Source: Plasmopara viticola (lineage: Eukaryota; Oomycota; Peronosporomycetes; Peronosporales; Peronosporaceae). From it: DNA of 64,000 nucleotides. A program made the position numbers and the translations under genes. The stretch lies in the NCBI GenBank assembly GCA_001695595.3, contig MBPM02000024.1, positions 124,001 through 188,000 on the forward strand, given 5' to 3'. Positions 11,097 to 21,076 of the stretch are shown here, piece by piece (positions within the stretch are counted from its first letter, which is position 1; the number at the start of each line of letters is the position of its first letter). Below the pieces are notes generated by a model. It ran no database searches, was not told where the DNA came from, and saw nothing but the letters and a program-made list of their open reading frames with translations.

Positions 11097-14000
11097 TCAT
11101 GACACTTGTTCGATTTCCATGTTCTTTTTCACGTTCATTCGAAGAGCACTTGATATAGTAGCAACTATAGCCGCTAAGTTGCTCTTTGATTGTCGTAAAG
11201 CAATGTCTGCGAGCTTGCGAAAGTGCAACTTAATGTAGGCTCGAGCATGGTTGCTGACAAAGGCCGCCGAAGTAGAAACCTCCGTATTGTATAGTCTGTT
11301 GTTGCGGTGCAGCCAAAGTGCCCGAAACACGCAACACCGAACAATGTTGAGTGCCACTTGGGTAGCATAAACTCCGTAAAGCTTGGTCGCAGTAGAAGTA
11401 AGATGACAACTTTCCGAAAAAACTACCAAAGTCCAATCGAGATTTCCTTCAATGAGGTCATCGAAAGGTTTAAGGTAATAATTCCATTGATAGCGAGCCA
11501 CAGGACACTCCCAAAATAAGTGTTTAGCGTCTTCAATGTCCGTGCACCCGTGTATACAGGTAAGCGGCATGTCGACTTGTGTTCTCCATTTGAACTTGTA
11601 TCTAACCCCAAGTGCATTGTGTTGTAGACGAAACTTGACATCGGAGCAGACAGGAAGAACATGACGATCCCACGCATACTCCGCGGTCCATGTACGCGAA
11701 GGTAGCGTGAGAGACTGAAGTTGAAGCTGCCGTAGAGGTAAGTCCGGAGCGGTAGTGTTCTTGCGAGTCGCTAAAATTAGCTTAACGAAATCGCGATTGG
11801 TCATATCAATGACAAACACTCCATCAAGACTCCATTCATGACAAGCCGCTTCAATATTAACGGGTCTAAAAGGTCCGTAATATGGACCGTCGCTTGGAGT
11901 AATTAAACTTAGGCGGCGAATTGTGTCGTTGACTAGTCTAGTCAATGAGCTTGGCCTAGCAAAGTCATCTTCATCCAGTAGCATTCGTAGCAAGTCAGCC
12001 GTAGCGTAGGTTCCATTTAAATTTACAAAGTCTTGAAGACGGTTTAAGCCCGTATCCATGAGCTTGTCAACCGTTTCTGGACTAACACAGCGTAGGGGTG
12101 CCTTCAACTTTCCAAAAGTAAAGTGAATGTTATCCCAAATAGGCATAGTTTGCGTAAACAACTTCCAATTGGTTGTTCCCCGCAAATGATGCAAGTCGGT
12201 CCACAATTTAAGAGTACATCGCCAGTAATCTGGAAGATGACTCCACCGGCCTCCTTTCATGTTAGCGTAGAGTATGTCGAAACCTTCGCCCAATGGTTGT
12301 AAAGTCTTAGTGAAGATAGCCAATGCTGGCTCCATCCAGCGGGGTTCTGCAGACGTCGCCACCGTAGCGGCGATACCATCACGAAGACATTTAAGGTGCA
12401 TAGCGTCAATGAAGGCTTTAGGCGAAGTAAGCCCAAGACCACCATCACTAATCCTTGTGTATATCCACTCTTTGTCAAATTTGCCGGGGTTGGCAGTCGA
12501 CGAACTAGTGTCATTGGCGTTGACAAAATTTCGTATGATAATGTCAACTTGCTTGAGCGTAGCCAGGGGTGTAGGGGTGACACTTGCCGTGTACCAAAGC
12601 ACTGGTAGGACTATACTTCGTAGTATTACCACCTTGCCACGCAACGTCCTAGCCCTGTATTTCCAAAGGGCGCATCGAGCTTGTATCTTCTTTAGCACAT
12701 CGTTAAACCGCTGTTCCGCTGTAACAGTAGCTCCTTGTATAATACCAAGCAGCCGGACGGTTTCCCATGGCGTCAATACATGGACATTCGAGCGTCGTCG
12801 TAGTTCAGTAAGTTTTAGGCTAGACACATGATGAGAGAACGGCATGATGCTCGTTTTCTTCACATTGAGCCGCAAGCCAGCTGCACACGCGTATTCCTGA
12901 ACTAATCCAAGAAACTCTTCCGCATAATCCAAGTTAGATAGGAGCCCGGTGCAGTCGTCAGCAAACGCTAGTAGTAGATGCGGTAGACCTTTTTCACTAA
13001 CAGGTATCCCTTGTGTAGACAATCGAGCCCGTAGGAAATTCATCATTGGCTCGATAAAAATCACAAAAAGACCTGGCGAAAGGGGGTCTCCTTGTCTGAC
13101 GCCTGCCCCTAGTAAGAAGGGATCACCGGGACAGCCATTCAGCAGAAGACTAACTGATGTTTCATTGTAGAATGTCTTCACCCACGCCCGGAAAGTCGCA
13201 CCAAATCCGAAGTGATGAAGAACCATGTCTAAAGCCGGCCACAGAACGCTGTCAAAGGCCTTTGCAAAGTCGAGAAGTACCGCACACGCATCCGGGTACT
13301 GTGTTTTGCAGATTTCCTGCAAATCTTGAAAACGAAGTAACGAGTGACGAATTGACCGCCCTGGAACAAAGCCACTTTGGTCGTCATGAATGATCGTTGG
13401 TAATACCTTTCCCAAACGCCACTGTATGACCTTTGGTCCCAGTTTGGCGTCGTGATTGAGAAGGGTCAGCGGTCGATAATTCCCGGGTTTAGTGCGATCA
13501 CCGGACTTGTAGAGCAGCGAAAGGTGAGCCCTTCTTTGAAACTTTGTCATTTTCCCTTTTTGTAACTGATTGTCGTACACCACTTCGTAGATTCGCGCCC
13601 ATAAAGTCGCATTCAACTTGTAGTATTCGATCGGTAATCCATCTGGACCGGGAGCTTTGCCATTTTTTGATGCCATCATAGCCCAGTACAAGTCGTTGGC
13701 CGTGATAGGAGCATCAAGCATCGCCTGTTGCTGGCTTGACAGTCGTGACGTTGTATCTTGTAACATTGAAGCGAATTGTAGCGGTTTATAAGTCGAAGAC
13801 CGTTTTTCAATCAAGTCAGCAGACGTGGACTGGAACAGTTTGCCCCAATATTCCCGGTGACCGGACGCTATTTCTGCCTGATCCTCAGTAGCTGTTCCAT
13901 CGTCATGTGTCAGCTCCGTTATTGGAGACCGAAGACAATCCGGCTGTGGTGCACGAAAGAAGTAGCTGGTTGCGCGTTCGCTTAAATGTAAGTCCGCGGC

Positions 14001-15200
14001 AAATTTCTTGTATTCATTTCTGGCCTTAATGTCCTCCCGATGGGACCGAAGATCCAGTTTTGCTTGTTCTAACTCGTTTTTGTTGTTTTCTGTAGGGAAA
14101 ATGTTCACCAAGTCAGTCGCCGCGTTCACAGCATCAATTTTTGCGGACATGATCCGCTCATCTGCCTTCCGGAGCTCCTTCCATCGGAGCCGAAGGAAGA
14201 TACAATCTGCTCGTTTGTGCTCGTCGAGAAGGCAGCCAGGATTAGCACCTGCAAAGATTTTGATGCGGTTTGCTAATGCTTCAACTGAAGCTAACAAATA
14301 ATCTTGAACTTTTGCGTCCCGAAGCAACCAAGTTGGACACCGCCACGGTGGGCGGCCCCGTCGCTGTATACATTTGGACGATAGACAAAGCTCAACCGGT
14401 ATATGATCTTCGTTATGCCACTTGCGATCCCTCACATGAGTGACTGACACTAAATTGTCTTCAAGCAGGTCGGCCGTAACAAAACAATAATCCAGTCGAT
14501 TCCGACGTGAAGGACTCGTGTAGTCCTTGGTTTCTGGATTCATGAAGCGCCAAGCATCGACTAATCCCAGCGCCCCAAGCCAATCCTCAAGCTCACCTCG
14601 ACCTCGTCTCAAGTGAGGTCGATCAAGTGCCGTCTGATCAAGGAAGTCATCCAATGTTAAGTTGAAATCCCCGACGACAATGTGTTTAATGCATTCACCC
14701 ATTTCCAATTCACTGTCGTTTGCCGCGAAGTGGGTGGGTAGTGCTCGAAAAAAGTCTCCGCGATACATGGGTTCATCGGGTGCGTAGATTACATGTACAT
14801 ACACCAACTCACCGCCAAGCGAAGTTTGTAGCAGTAAGTAACGGTTTCGTAACTCTGCTTTGTAGACATTGGCCGTAATATCGATAACCTCACCAAAAGG
14901 AGAGGACGAAGACATAACGAGGCCGACTCCATGTCTTCCATTGTAAACCGGAGATGTAGAATCCGACCAAAAACAGCGTGCTCCGGAGTCCGCTACGTGT
15001 ATGAAGTGCTCGTTGGATTGAAGTGAATCTTCTTTGTTGAACTTCGTCTCTTGAAACGCAACCAACTGATGCGTCGAGAGAAGTCGCTCATACATGGTTA
15101 GAGAAGGTTTATTCAACCCGTTCATGTTGAGCGAAATTCCATTAAAGGCCCATGCCTCCTTAGAGTTGAGGGCGCACCAAAAATGAAAGCGCGGTCTCAA
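11097..15200 (-). CDS. LINE ORF2: endonuclease-reverse transcriptase
   Basis: This 1367-residue ORF is uninterrupted. Residues 20-270 form an AP-type endonuclease: the motif with E51 (FQETK), GDFN at 177-180, RLDY at 235-238 and DH at 265-266. Residues about 512-800 form the RT domain: KAPGPDGLP at 515-523, YRPLTLL at 575-581, QSGFVPGRS at 608-616, LLDFAKAFD at 642-650, the FADD catalytic box at 746-749, and VRLLGI further on. A C-terminal C-x3-C-x7-H-x4-C arrangement (CIHGC...HLFWEC) resembles the terminal finger of L1-type ORF2. No RNase H domain is evident. The protein would nick target DNA and prime reverse transcription of its own mRNA. The first ATG overlaps the end of ORF1; the true initiation site is not certain. 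Confidence 0.93.
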   Translation of the reverse strand: MRPRFHFWCALNSKEAWAFNGISLNMNGLNKPSLTMYERLLSTHQLVAFQETKFNKEDSLQSNEHFIHVADSGARCFWSDSTSPVYNGRHGVGLVMSSSSPFGEVIDITANVYKAELRNRYLLLQTSLGGELVYVHVIYAPDEPMYRGDFFRALPTHFAANDSELEMGECIKHIVVGDFNLTLDDFLDQTALDRPHLRRGRGELEDWLGALGLVDAWRFMNPETKDYTSPSRRNRLDYCFVTADLLEDNLVSVTHVRDRKWHNEDHIPVELCLSSKCIQRRGRPPWRCPTWLLRDAKVQDYLLASVEALANRIKIFAGANPGCLLDEHKRADCIFLRLRWKELRKADERIMSAKIDAVNAATDLVNIFPTENNKNELEQAKLDLRSHREDIKARNEYKKFAADLHLSERATSYFFRAPQPDCLRSPITELTHDDGTATEDQAEIASGHREYWGKLFQSTSADLIEKRSSTYKPLQFASMLQDTTSRLSSQQQAMLDAPITANDLYWAMMASKNGKAPGPDGLPIEYYKLNATLWARIYEVVYDNQLQKGKMTKFQRRAHLSLLYKSGDRTKPGNYRPLTLLNHDAKLGPKVIQWRLGKVLPTIIHDDQSGFVPGRSIRHSLLRFQDLQEICKTQYPDACAVLLDFAKAFDSVLWPALDMVLHHFGFGATFRAWVKTFYNETSVSLLLNGCPGDPFLLGAGVRQGDPLSPGLFVIFIEPMMNFLRARLSTQGIPVSEKGLPHLLLAFADDCTGLLSNLDYAEEFLGLVQEYACAAGLRLNVKKTSIMPFSHHVSSLKLTELRRRSNVHVLTPWETVRLLGIIQGATVTAEQRFNDVLKKIQARCALWKYRARTLRGKVVILRSIVLPVLWYTASVTPTPLATLKQVDIIIRNFVNANDTSSSTANPGKFDKEWIYTRISDGGLGLTSPKAFIDAMHLKCLRDGIAATVATSAEPRWMEPALAIFTKTLQPLGEGFDILYANMKGGRWSHLPDYWRCTLKLWTDLHHLRGTTNWKLFTQTMPIWDNIHFTFGKLKAPLRCVSPETVDKLMDTGLNRLQDFVNLNGTYATADLLRMLLDEDDFARPSSLTRLVNDTIRRLSLITPSDGPYYGPFRPVNIEAACHEWSLDGVFVIDMTNRDFVKLILATRKNTTAPDLPLRQLQLQSLTLPSRTWTAEYAWDRHVLPVCSDVKFRLQHNALGVRYKFKWRTQVDMPLTCIHGCTDIEDAKHLFWECPVARYQWNYYLKPFDDLIEGNLDWTLVVFSESCHLTSTATKLYGVYATQVALNIVRCCVFRALWLHRNNRLYNTEVSTSAAFVSNHARAYIKLHFRKLADIALRQSKSNLAAIVATISSALRMNVKKNMEIEQVS

Positions 15201-17238
15201 CCGTAGAAGATAGCTCCAATTCGCATAGATATGTCAGCGCCGTAAAAACGTGAGGCGGCGTGGTATCATGATCGCGAAAGTGCTCTACAACATCTGAGTG
15301 TGCTATGCACATCAAGATGAGGTCGCTCCATAAAAGGAACGGTGCGTGTCGGATCCGTTTAGGAGGCAGTTGCGGAGGAAGCAATGCCTGTATCTTCAGC
15401 GGATCGACATAAATTCCAGGCGAGAAGATCATCAAAAATAAATCGCTCAAGGCACAGTGGCAAGCTGCGAATCGAGCATCTTCTTCCGGAAAAATTGCAG
15501 TCAGTATGGCATCCGAGTCCGGTAACTGCTCTCCAAATCGAGCACGTAGCCGGGACAGAAAATCAAACGGTTCGCCATCCTGTAGCGGCTGCGCGCATAC
15601 CGTGCGGTAAATTGCGTGATCCGTTACAAGCTGTTGTTGCCGTTGAAGCGGGATCTTGAACAATTGGCGAAAATATGCAGGCTGTGCTTGTATAGTGGCC
15701 AGCACATCTTCATGCGACGTAAAAGCCAGTACATCCTTGGCGATAAATTCGGCAATTATGCTGTCAAGCTCCGCAGCCGAAACTTGTTCCACCTTAAGTG
15801 GTAGCCGTCGAGCCTGTCTTAACGTGCGGATTGTTGATGATGGAACCAACGGCGTATCACAAGTAAAGCCATAAAATTCATCTCCTTCGGCAGATTCACC
15901 CACACTTAGGTCAACATCTGGCGGCAGAGAAATGTCGTACCCATCCGCAAGCAGGACTTCATAGTAATTTGGATGAACCGGCGACGAGTATGTCATCGCC
16001 GATGGATCCGTAGTGTCCAGAGCAAGGTCACATGGGACAGGCGTGCCTGGCTCGATGAACTTTTCCCCGGCACGATTCAGCAACCCGTACTGTGAATGTT
16101 GCACCACCTTCCATTCAGGTGCATCAGCAGGTACGGTACCAGGAATAAACAGCTGGGCTTTTGACCTTGCTGAGCGTGGTCCCGAAAGACCGTTTTGACG
16201 ATGTGCCTTGTCCGGTAGCGAGGCGTCAACCACAGATCCTGTCGAACTATCCAGTTGGGTAGGGACAGGCGCAGAGCCAGCACTGGATACTGAACCTGTT
16301 GAAGCAGCTGTTTTCGCCGAAGAAACTGGCTCATCCGTCTTGTCTCCGCTCTGCATACTGGCGTCTGAAACGTCGGATGGCTTGCGCGCAGCTGGACGCA
16401 GTGATGGAGGGCGCACCCGGTTATGCTTGTGCAGGCGGTGTTGAACGAAGCACGGTTTGTCGTCCGAATCGAAAAAAATTTCGCGAAGAGGCTCTCCATT
16501 GGGTTCAAATAACCCGGGTGGGCAAGACATAGCGTTAAAGTACACCGTGCGTGCTCGCGACTTGACCATGCCGTGGTCGTGCGTAGCCGTGATCAGAACG
16601 GGCCTGGCGTTACGTTCCACAAACCAGTTGTAAATGTCCCGGTCCGGCACGCCAAACGGAAGACGTTGGAGGTCGACAAAGTATAGCTTGTCGAAAAGCG
16701 AGTACTTCCGGATAGTAACCAAGGTGTTACACACCTTGAGGGTTACCCCGCCCAGGCAACGAAGAGCTTCATTCGATGTGCAGACAAAACCGATCCCTTG
16801 ATGGGGAATGCGCACGAAGTCGCGGACGCAGCCCAGATGAAGGTACTTGCGCCAAAGTTCCGGCTGATAATCCGCCTTCAAGGATACACAAAGCTCGTCT
16901 ATGTTCCGTTCGGCAGTTAAGCGACCAGCTGGAATCCACATGCGCGTGCAATGCTTCGCATCGACAGGCGATGGAAGTGGCGCCAACGCTTTTTGACAGC
17001 GCTCTTCCTCCGAAGCGTCGGGGTCGTTGAAACGAGCGATGCTTTCTTCAAAGGCGTTGTCATCCGGCACCGAGCGGATAGGCGCAGGTGGACGATTTGG
17101 CGCTGTTGGTCGATTTGGCGGCCGGGAATTGCGGTTCTTTCCTGGCGGCGGATGCGCCGATGGTTTCGCCGAAGCAGAGCTAGGATCAGAAACCATTCTA
17201 CCAATTAGTCTCTTAGTGAGCGCAGCTAGGCAGATCAA
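15160..17238 (-). CDS. LINE ORF1: RNA-binding type protein
   Basis: This 692-residue open frame lies upstream of ORF2 in a different frame, with the end overlapping the ORF2 start. The N-terminus is proline- and basic-rich (about residues 20-60). Residues about 90-260 contain alternating strands and helices around VDLQRLPFGVPDRDIYNWF and a following TVYFNAM strand, which resembles an RRM-like fold. The segment from about 270 to 360 is serine- and alanine-rich and probably disordered. No clear CCHC knuckle is present. Position and length fit a LINE ORF1 that binds element RNA. The RRM-like reading is inference. Confidence 0.75.
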   Translation of the reverse strand: MICLAALTKRLIGRMVSDPSSASAKPSAHPPPGKNRNSRPPNRPTAPNRPPAPIRSVPDDNAFEESIARFNDPDASEEERCQKALAPLPSPVDAKHCTRMWIPAGRLTAERNIDELCVSLKADYQPELWRKYLHLGCVRDFVRIPHQGIGFVCTSNEALRCLGGVTLKVCNTLVTIRKYSLFDKLYFVDLQRLPFGVPDRDIYNWFVERNARPVLITATHDHGMVKSRARTVYFNAMSCPPGLFEPNGEPLREIFFDSDDKPCFVQHRLHKHNRVRPPSLRPAARKPSDVSDASMQSGDKTDEPVSSAKTAASTGSVSSAGSAPVPTQLDSSTGSVVDASLPDKAHRQNGLSGPRSARSKAQLFIPGTVPADAPEWKVVQHSQYGLLNRAGEKFIEPGTPVPCDLALDTTDPSAMTYSSPVHPNYYEVLLADGYDISLPPDVDLSVGESAEGDEFYGFTCDTPLVPSSTIRTLRQARRLPLKVEQVSAAELDSIIAEFIAKDVLAFTSHEDVLATIQAQPAYFRQLFKIPLQRQQQLVTDHAIYRTVCAQPLQDGEPFDFLSRLRARFGEQLPDSDAILTAIFPEEDARFAACHCALSDLFLMIFSPGIYVDPLKIQALLPPQLPPKRIRHAPFLLWSDLILMCIAHSDVVEHFRDHDTTPPHVFTALTYLCELELSSTVETALSFLVRPQL

Positions 17239-17684
17239 CTGTGGTGGGAGTAAGAACTACCCACAACTTCTCTCAATGGGCCAAAAGGCAAACGCGTGAT
17301 CAGCGCGACCAGTGAGGAGACAACACCGCAGTATTAAGTTGCCTTGGCTGAGTAGAGGGAACTAGTCCGACTAACACTCACGTCCACTCCAAATTGGCTG
17401 TACAACTGTACACCGGAGAAAGCGACCGTAGAAGGAAACTGACGAAGCGAAAGTCTTCCGCGAGGAGAGACCGAAGCAACGGTAGAAGACAGCGAAAACT
17501 GTCGGCGGCGGTTGGACTTGGCGGCGGCGGTAGCACTCACTGGGAGGTGCGTACGGCGGCGGCGAAGGCGTAGCGGCGGTCTACAGTACTCCGGAGAGGA
17601 CTGACGACGGCGGCGGGAACTGTCTCTGAACAGAAACGGGGCAGGATCGGGCACTTGTGCTCGAGCCGGCAAATTAGGAAGTTC
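17239..17684 (-). promoter_or_regulatory. LINE 5' untranslated region, GC-rich
   Basis: Positions 17239-17684 lie upstream of ORF1 on the minus strand and are rich in CGG/GGCGGC triplets. A 165-codon minus-strand frame crosses this region and the adjoining element, but it is arginine- and serine-rich because of composition and is not credible as a gene. An internal promoter would be expected here in an active LINE; I see no specific motif. Confidence 0.45.
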
Positions 17685-18840
17685 GGAAAAGGTTGGGGTG
17701 ACTCCCTCCTTCCAAGCGCGGGGGCTAAATGCTCGCGCGCTTCGGGCAGGTGCTCTCGGGCATCTGCAGGTCTCTAACGAGTCTAACCCTCGACGCGACG
17801 GTCTCCAGCACCAGGCCAAACCCCCTTCCACGCCCTTAACCGCGCCAACCGCATCCGGATTAGCTCCTTTAATGTGAATTCTCTAGGTTCGAAGCGCAAG
17901 AAGCACGAAACACTCCCCGAAGATCTCCGGCGCTACCGCGTCGATATCCTTGGCCTCCGAGAAACCAAGATCTACGATAGAGGTGAGCACCGCATTGATG
18001 ACTTCCTTCTAACTCTGAAAAAAAAAAAAAACGAAGCCAAGACCGAAGTCACCGAAATCCGCCGCCACTGCAACCCGTCGGGCGCCAGTCGACACGCCCG
18101 AGCCCGAGAAGAAACCTGGCGCCACACTAAGAAGCTCGGAACACTCCTCGGCGATATTGAAGATTTATCCCGACGCAAGTCCCTGACCACCCTCGCGCTT
18201 CACCGCCTCTGGTCCGTCTGGCTCCGCCCCACGCTCATCTCACCCAAGACCCGCATTCGATTGTACAACACCTACGTCTTACCGATTTTGCTGTACAACT
18301 GCGCCATCTGGGCTCTTACTAAGTCAGAGCTCCACGGCCTCGAGAGTTTTCATCGCCGCCAGCTTCGCTACGCTCTTGGCTATCGCTATTTCCGACACAT
18401 TTCGAATGCAAGACTCTACGACCTCTGTGATGAGCGGCCGCTGAGACTACGACTGACACAAGCTCGCTGGCGCCTGTTTGGCCATGTACTTTGCCGCAAT
18501 CCCGACGTTCCAGCTAACTTCCAGATGCGTGCCTACTTCTTCTCCACCGCAGCAAAATGGCGCGGACGTCCCCGCACCACGCTCCCCTCAACACTCGACC
18601 ACAACCTTGTTTCCCGTGGCTCCGGCTTTCGACTCCGGATAGCACAAGACCTCAAAGTGGTACGTACCCTTGCACAAGACCGAAAGAAATGGAAGACCCT
18701 CACGACCTCGGTGCTGGATGCACTGCCCGCCGAACGAGACTCGACGTATGCGGACACCACTCTATGCCGTGGACTAGCCGGACTGAGCCTAGCACGTGCA
18801 TAACTTGGCAACGCGATAACGTAATACATTACATTACATT
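17685..18840 (+). mobile_element. Non-autonomous, internally deleted LINE, copy 1
   Basis: It starts GGAAAAGGTTGGGGTGAC and ends in (ACATT)n after GATAACGTAATAC. Copies with the same ends are at 20758-21076 and 59498-60616. The interior joins the beginning of an endonuclease ORF to the end of a reverse-transcriptase ORF across an A-run at 18018-18031, so the endonuclease core and RT catalytic region are absent. It is head-to-head with the LINE at 10960-17684, and its parent is a different LINE family not in this window. No convincing target-site duplication was found for this copy. Confidence 0.85.
17874..18803 (+). CDS. Chimeric LINE remnant ORF (endonuclease start fused to RT tail)
   Basis: A continuous 309-codon frame starts at the ATG at 17874. 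Residues about 1-45 resemble the start of a LINE endonuclease (SLGSKRKKHETLPEDLRRYR, then DILGLRETK with the catalytic-type E). Residues about 88-200 match the region downstream of the RT palm of LINE proteins (LISPKTRIRLYNTYVLPILL, HRRQLRYALG, ARLYDL, RLFGHVLCR). The joint falls in an A-run. The catalytic FADD box and most endonuclease motifs are missing, so the product cannot be a working polymerase. The open frame may be by chance or retained. The 59.5 kb copy has the same joint with three fewer A, but is otherwise broken. Confidence 0.6.
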   Translation: MNSLGSKRKKHETLPEDLRRYRVDILGLRETKIYDRGEHRIDDFLLTLKKKKNEAKTEVTEIRRHCNPSGASRHARAREETWRHTKKLGTLLGDIEDLSRRKSLTTLALHRLWSVWLRPTLISPKTRIRLYNTYVLPILLYNCAIWALTKSELHGLESFHRRQLRYALGYRYFRHISNARLYDLCDERPLRLRLTQARWRLFGHVLCRNPDVPANFQMRAYFFSTAAKWRGRPRTTLPSTLDHNLVSRGSGFRLRIAQDLKVVRTLAQDRKKWKTLTTSVLDALPAERDSTYADTTLCRGLAGLSLARA

Positions 18841-19242
18841 ACTGTCGGCCCACATCTATTACCTAATTAGTAATAGACGCATGCCGATGGGGTTAAACTC
18901 TCGCATAAATTTTAAAACAAACAAGCAGTGTCCGGAATGAAAGGTGGTGAAAATTGTGTAACAGAAATCAAAACTTGAAGGATGCATTCTTGATGTGGTC
19001 ATGCCTTAGATGAGGGAATAAATTAGCCATACTATAGCAAGTGTTTGTGAAAAAATGTAACGCAGAACCCGATGAAGCATAGATCAACTACTTCAGATTT
19101 TCAATCATGAAGTTAGAATATTGTAGGTCATGTGCGTCATGCTAAGATTAATGCCCGAGATTGGAGGTAAATTCTCAAGAAACGAGGCTTTACGCCGTTA
19201 AAAGCCAGAGTGATGTGACTCGACTCTCCAAGGCGACTACAA

Positions 19243-19255
19243 ACTCATTCATTTT
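19243..19255 (+). promoter_or_regulatory. Initiator-like motif upstream of F1
   Basis: ACTCATTCATTTT lies 49 bases before the F1 ATG. It resembles the oomycete Inr consensus (TCATTYY) with a flanking AWTTT element. The same motif at the same distance precedes F2 and F3. Promoter function is inferred. Confidence 0.5.
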
Positions 19256-19291
19256 CGAAAGTCGCACAAAGTTAGAAGTCACATTCATCGT

Positions 19292-20415
19292 ATGGGAGAA
19301 CACGAGATTTATAACAAGGTGCTGTTCAATTTACTTGATGAGAGATACGGGTGGCAAAAAGCGAACGACATTTTGCTTCAAGCGTCCACTGATCAGGTGA
19401 AGGAAGCACTAGAAAGAATGCTAAGTTCTGAGCAGCGCCGCGTCTCGCAAGATGTCATGCTAAAGTTTATCGCTCTTCTTCCTCGAAGTGAGTGGACCGT
19501 GTTCGCTTGCGACCGAGTACTCCAGGAGCCAGAACGCTGGTGTAGCTGGGAGGTGGCTATAATACTTCGATATTTGATGGCAGTATCTACGGGAAAGACG
19601 CTGTTGCTAGCTGAAATCGCCTGGGTTCAACGTCTGAGTAATGTTGATCGTGCCATAGCAAGCGGTGTTCCGATCAAAATCACGTCCGCTATTGAGAATA
19701 ATCCACTGTACGTCGCTGAAAGTTCATACAACTACGACGCTAACAACTATTCACCTTTTTGCTGGATGAAAGAGTGGACACTTGATTCGAAAAAAAAGCT
19801 TTGGCGACTCATTCCAGCACCGATAGGATCGTCTAATTTCTACATTGTCAGCGCCTACACAAAAGGATACCTTTATGCCACAGACATACCTGTCTGCGAT
19901 GATCCCGACGGTTATTCACTGAAGAAGGTCCTCGTTTGTGACTTTGAGAAAATGCCAGATTTGGCTGGCATCTGGCGCTTAATGAAGCTGGAAGACAACC
20001 GGTGTGCATTTTACAATGTCAAACATGAAACTTTCCTCACTTCCCCTGTAGATACTGTCGATTTTTGCCGTCGTGCGATCGTCACGAGCACATTTTATCC
20101 TCTTGATGAGAAACGCTCTGAGTACCGTGAGTGGAAATTAACACCAGCAACGATACCATCGGCAAAGCTGTGCAGACGCTCACCACTATTCTTTCTGGAG
20201 ATACAATATCTTCTGTTCATCGCAAGAAAGCGCTTAGCTACCGCATGGTAGCGAATTGGATGCTAAAAAACGAGGGCTGTGCTAGCGCAGACGCTGCTCT
20301 TCTAGAGCCTTTGGGCGGCTGTCCAGATTACTTCTTGCTTGCTCTATACAGTAAGCTAAAGGATGATGATAAAAAGCTTCTGCGACGCTTTGCCACAAAT
20401 GTTCTTGAAGATTGA
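19292..20415 (+). pseudogene. 387-aa family member F1, frameshifted
   Basis: It is homologous over its length to F2 and F3, starting at the same ATG (MGEHEIYNKV). Relative to F3, 40 bases are missing near 20159, where ACGATACCA runs directly into CGGCAAAGC. This shifts the frame, so the first frame continues out of register to a stop at 20251 while the native C-terminus is readable in another frame to 20415. The N-terminal helical part and the W-[RK]-L repeat region are still open and well preserved, so the lesion is recent or the truncated product (about 290 native residues) may still be made. Function is unknown, as for F2. Confidence 0.85.
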
Positions 20416-20757
20416 TTCGTCAAGCTTCGAAAATGAAGTTCATGAATATCAAACAAATGAAAAAGCATTTACAGTAATGGTGTGTGTTTTTTTTAATTGC
20501 TTTGTTGAGACATGGAATTCATAATATATCAAGTGGCTTTCAAGTCAGACTAAAATATTTCGGTATTAATAACTCCCTCTTCAATAATATTGTACGAAGA
20601 TTGTGCAGTAGCATTTGCAGAGTTGTTTGTGAATGAAACTGTCGAACCCGTATTTGCCTTTTAATCTACGTTTTCGAATAAATAAATATTCCCCCACAAG
20701 TATGACATCAAATATGCAATTGTAAACGTTTCGTCATACTATGTAGAGTATCTTTAC

Positions 20758-21076
20758 GGAAAAGGTTGGGGTGACGCCCTCCTTCCAAGCGCGGGGGCTA
20801 AATGCTCGCGCGCTTCGGGCAGGTGCTCTCGGGCATCTGCAGGTCTCTAATGAGTCTCACCCTCGACGCGACGGTCTCCAGCACCAGAGCGCCACCTGGG
20901 CTCTTACCAAGTCAGAGATAAACAAACTAATGGAAGACCCTTAAGACCTCGGTGCTGGCTGCACTGCCCGCCGAACGAGACTCGACGTATGCGGACACCA
21001 CTCTATGCCGTGGACTAGCCAGACTGAGCCTAGCACGTGCATAACTTGGCAACGCGATAACGTAATACATTACATT
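20758..21076 (+). mobile_element. Non-autonomous LINE, copy 2 (about 319 bp)
   Basis: It has the same 5' start (GGAAAAGGTTGGGG) and same 3' end (GCGATAACGTAATACATTACATT) as the 17685 and 59498 copies, but two internal deletions leave only about 130 bases of 5' end, a 30-base RT-derived segment and the 3' end. A 13-base direct repeat, TATGTAGAGTATC, lies at 20740-20752 and 21076-21088, with TTTAC between the left repeat and the element. This supports insertion by target-primed reverse transcription. Confidence 0.85.

Larger units (their letters stand above)
10960..17684 (-). mobile_element. LINE (L1/Tx1-like) with two intact ORFs
   Basis: Read on the minus strand, the order is a GC-rich 5' region (17684-17239), ORF1 (692 aa), ORF2 (1367 aa) overlapping it by 41 bases, a short 3' untranslated region, and a (CTA)n tail at 11050-11015. 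ORF2 combines an apurinic-type endonuclease, a reverse transcriptase and a C-terminal CCHC-like finger, which is typical of L1/Tx1-type LINEs. Neither ORF contains a stop. The exact 5' end is uncertain because another LINE abuts at 17685, and no target-site duplication was identified. The 3' boundary is approximate. Confidence 0.85.
18841..20752 (+). repeat. Duplicated block containing family copy F1
   Basis: Sequence from CTGTCGGCCCACATC through the F1 pseudogene and about 330 bases downstream aligns with 35677-37590, including non-coding flanks (for example GATTCATCAAGCTTCGAAAATG after the stop). Whole locus copies, rather than mRNA retrocopies, therefore explain F1 and F3. Confidence 0.8.

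Noticed and set aside
17334..17831. 165-codon minus-strand ORF as a gene
   Set aside because: It spans two unrelated elements (LINE 5' region and the non-autonomous LINE) and is Arg/Ser/Pro-rich because of GC-rich composition.
19161..19291. Secretion signal or RXLR/LFLAK effector leader upstream of the family genes
   Set aside because: No hydrophobic signal sequence and no RXLR or LxLFLAK motif is encoded in frame before or after the ATG in any copy.
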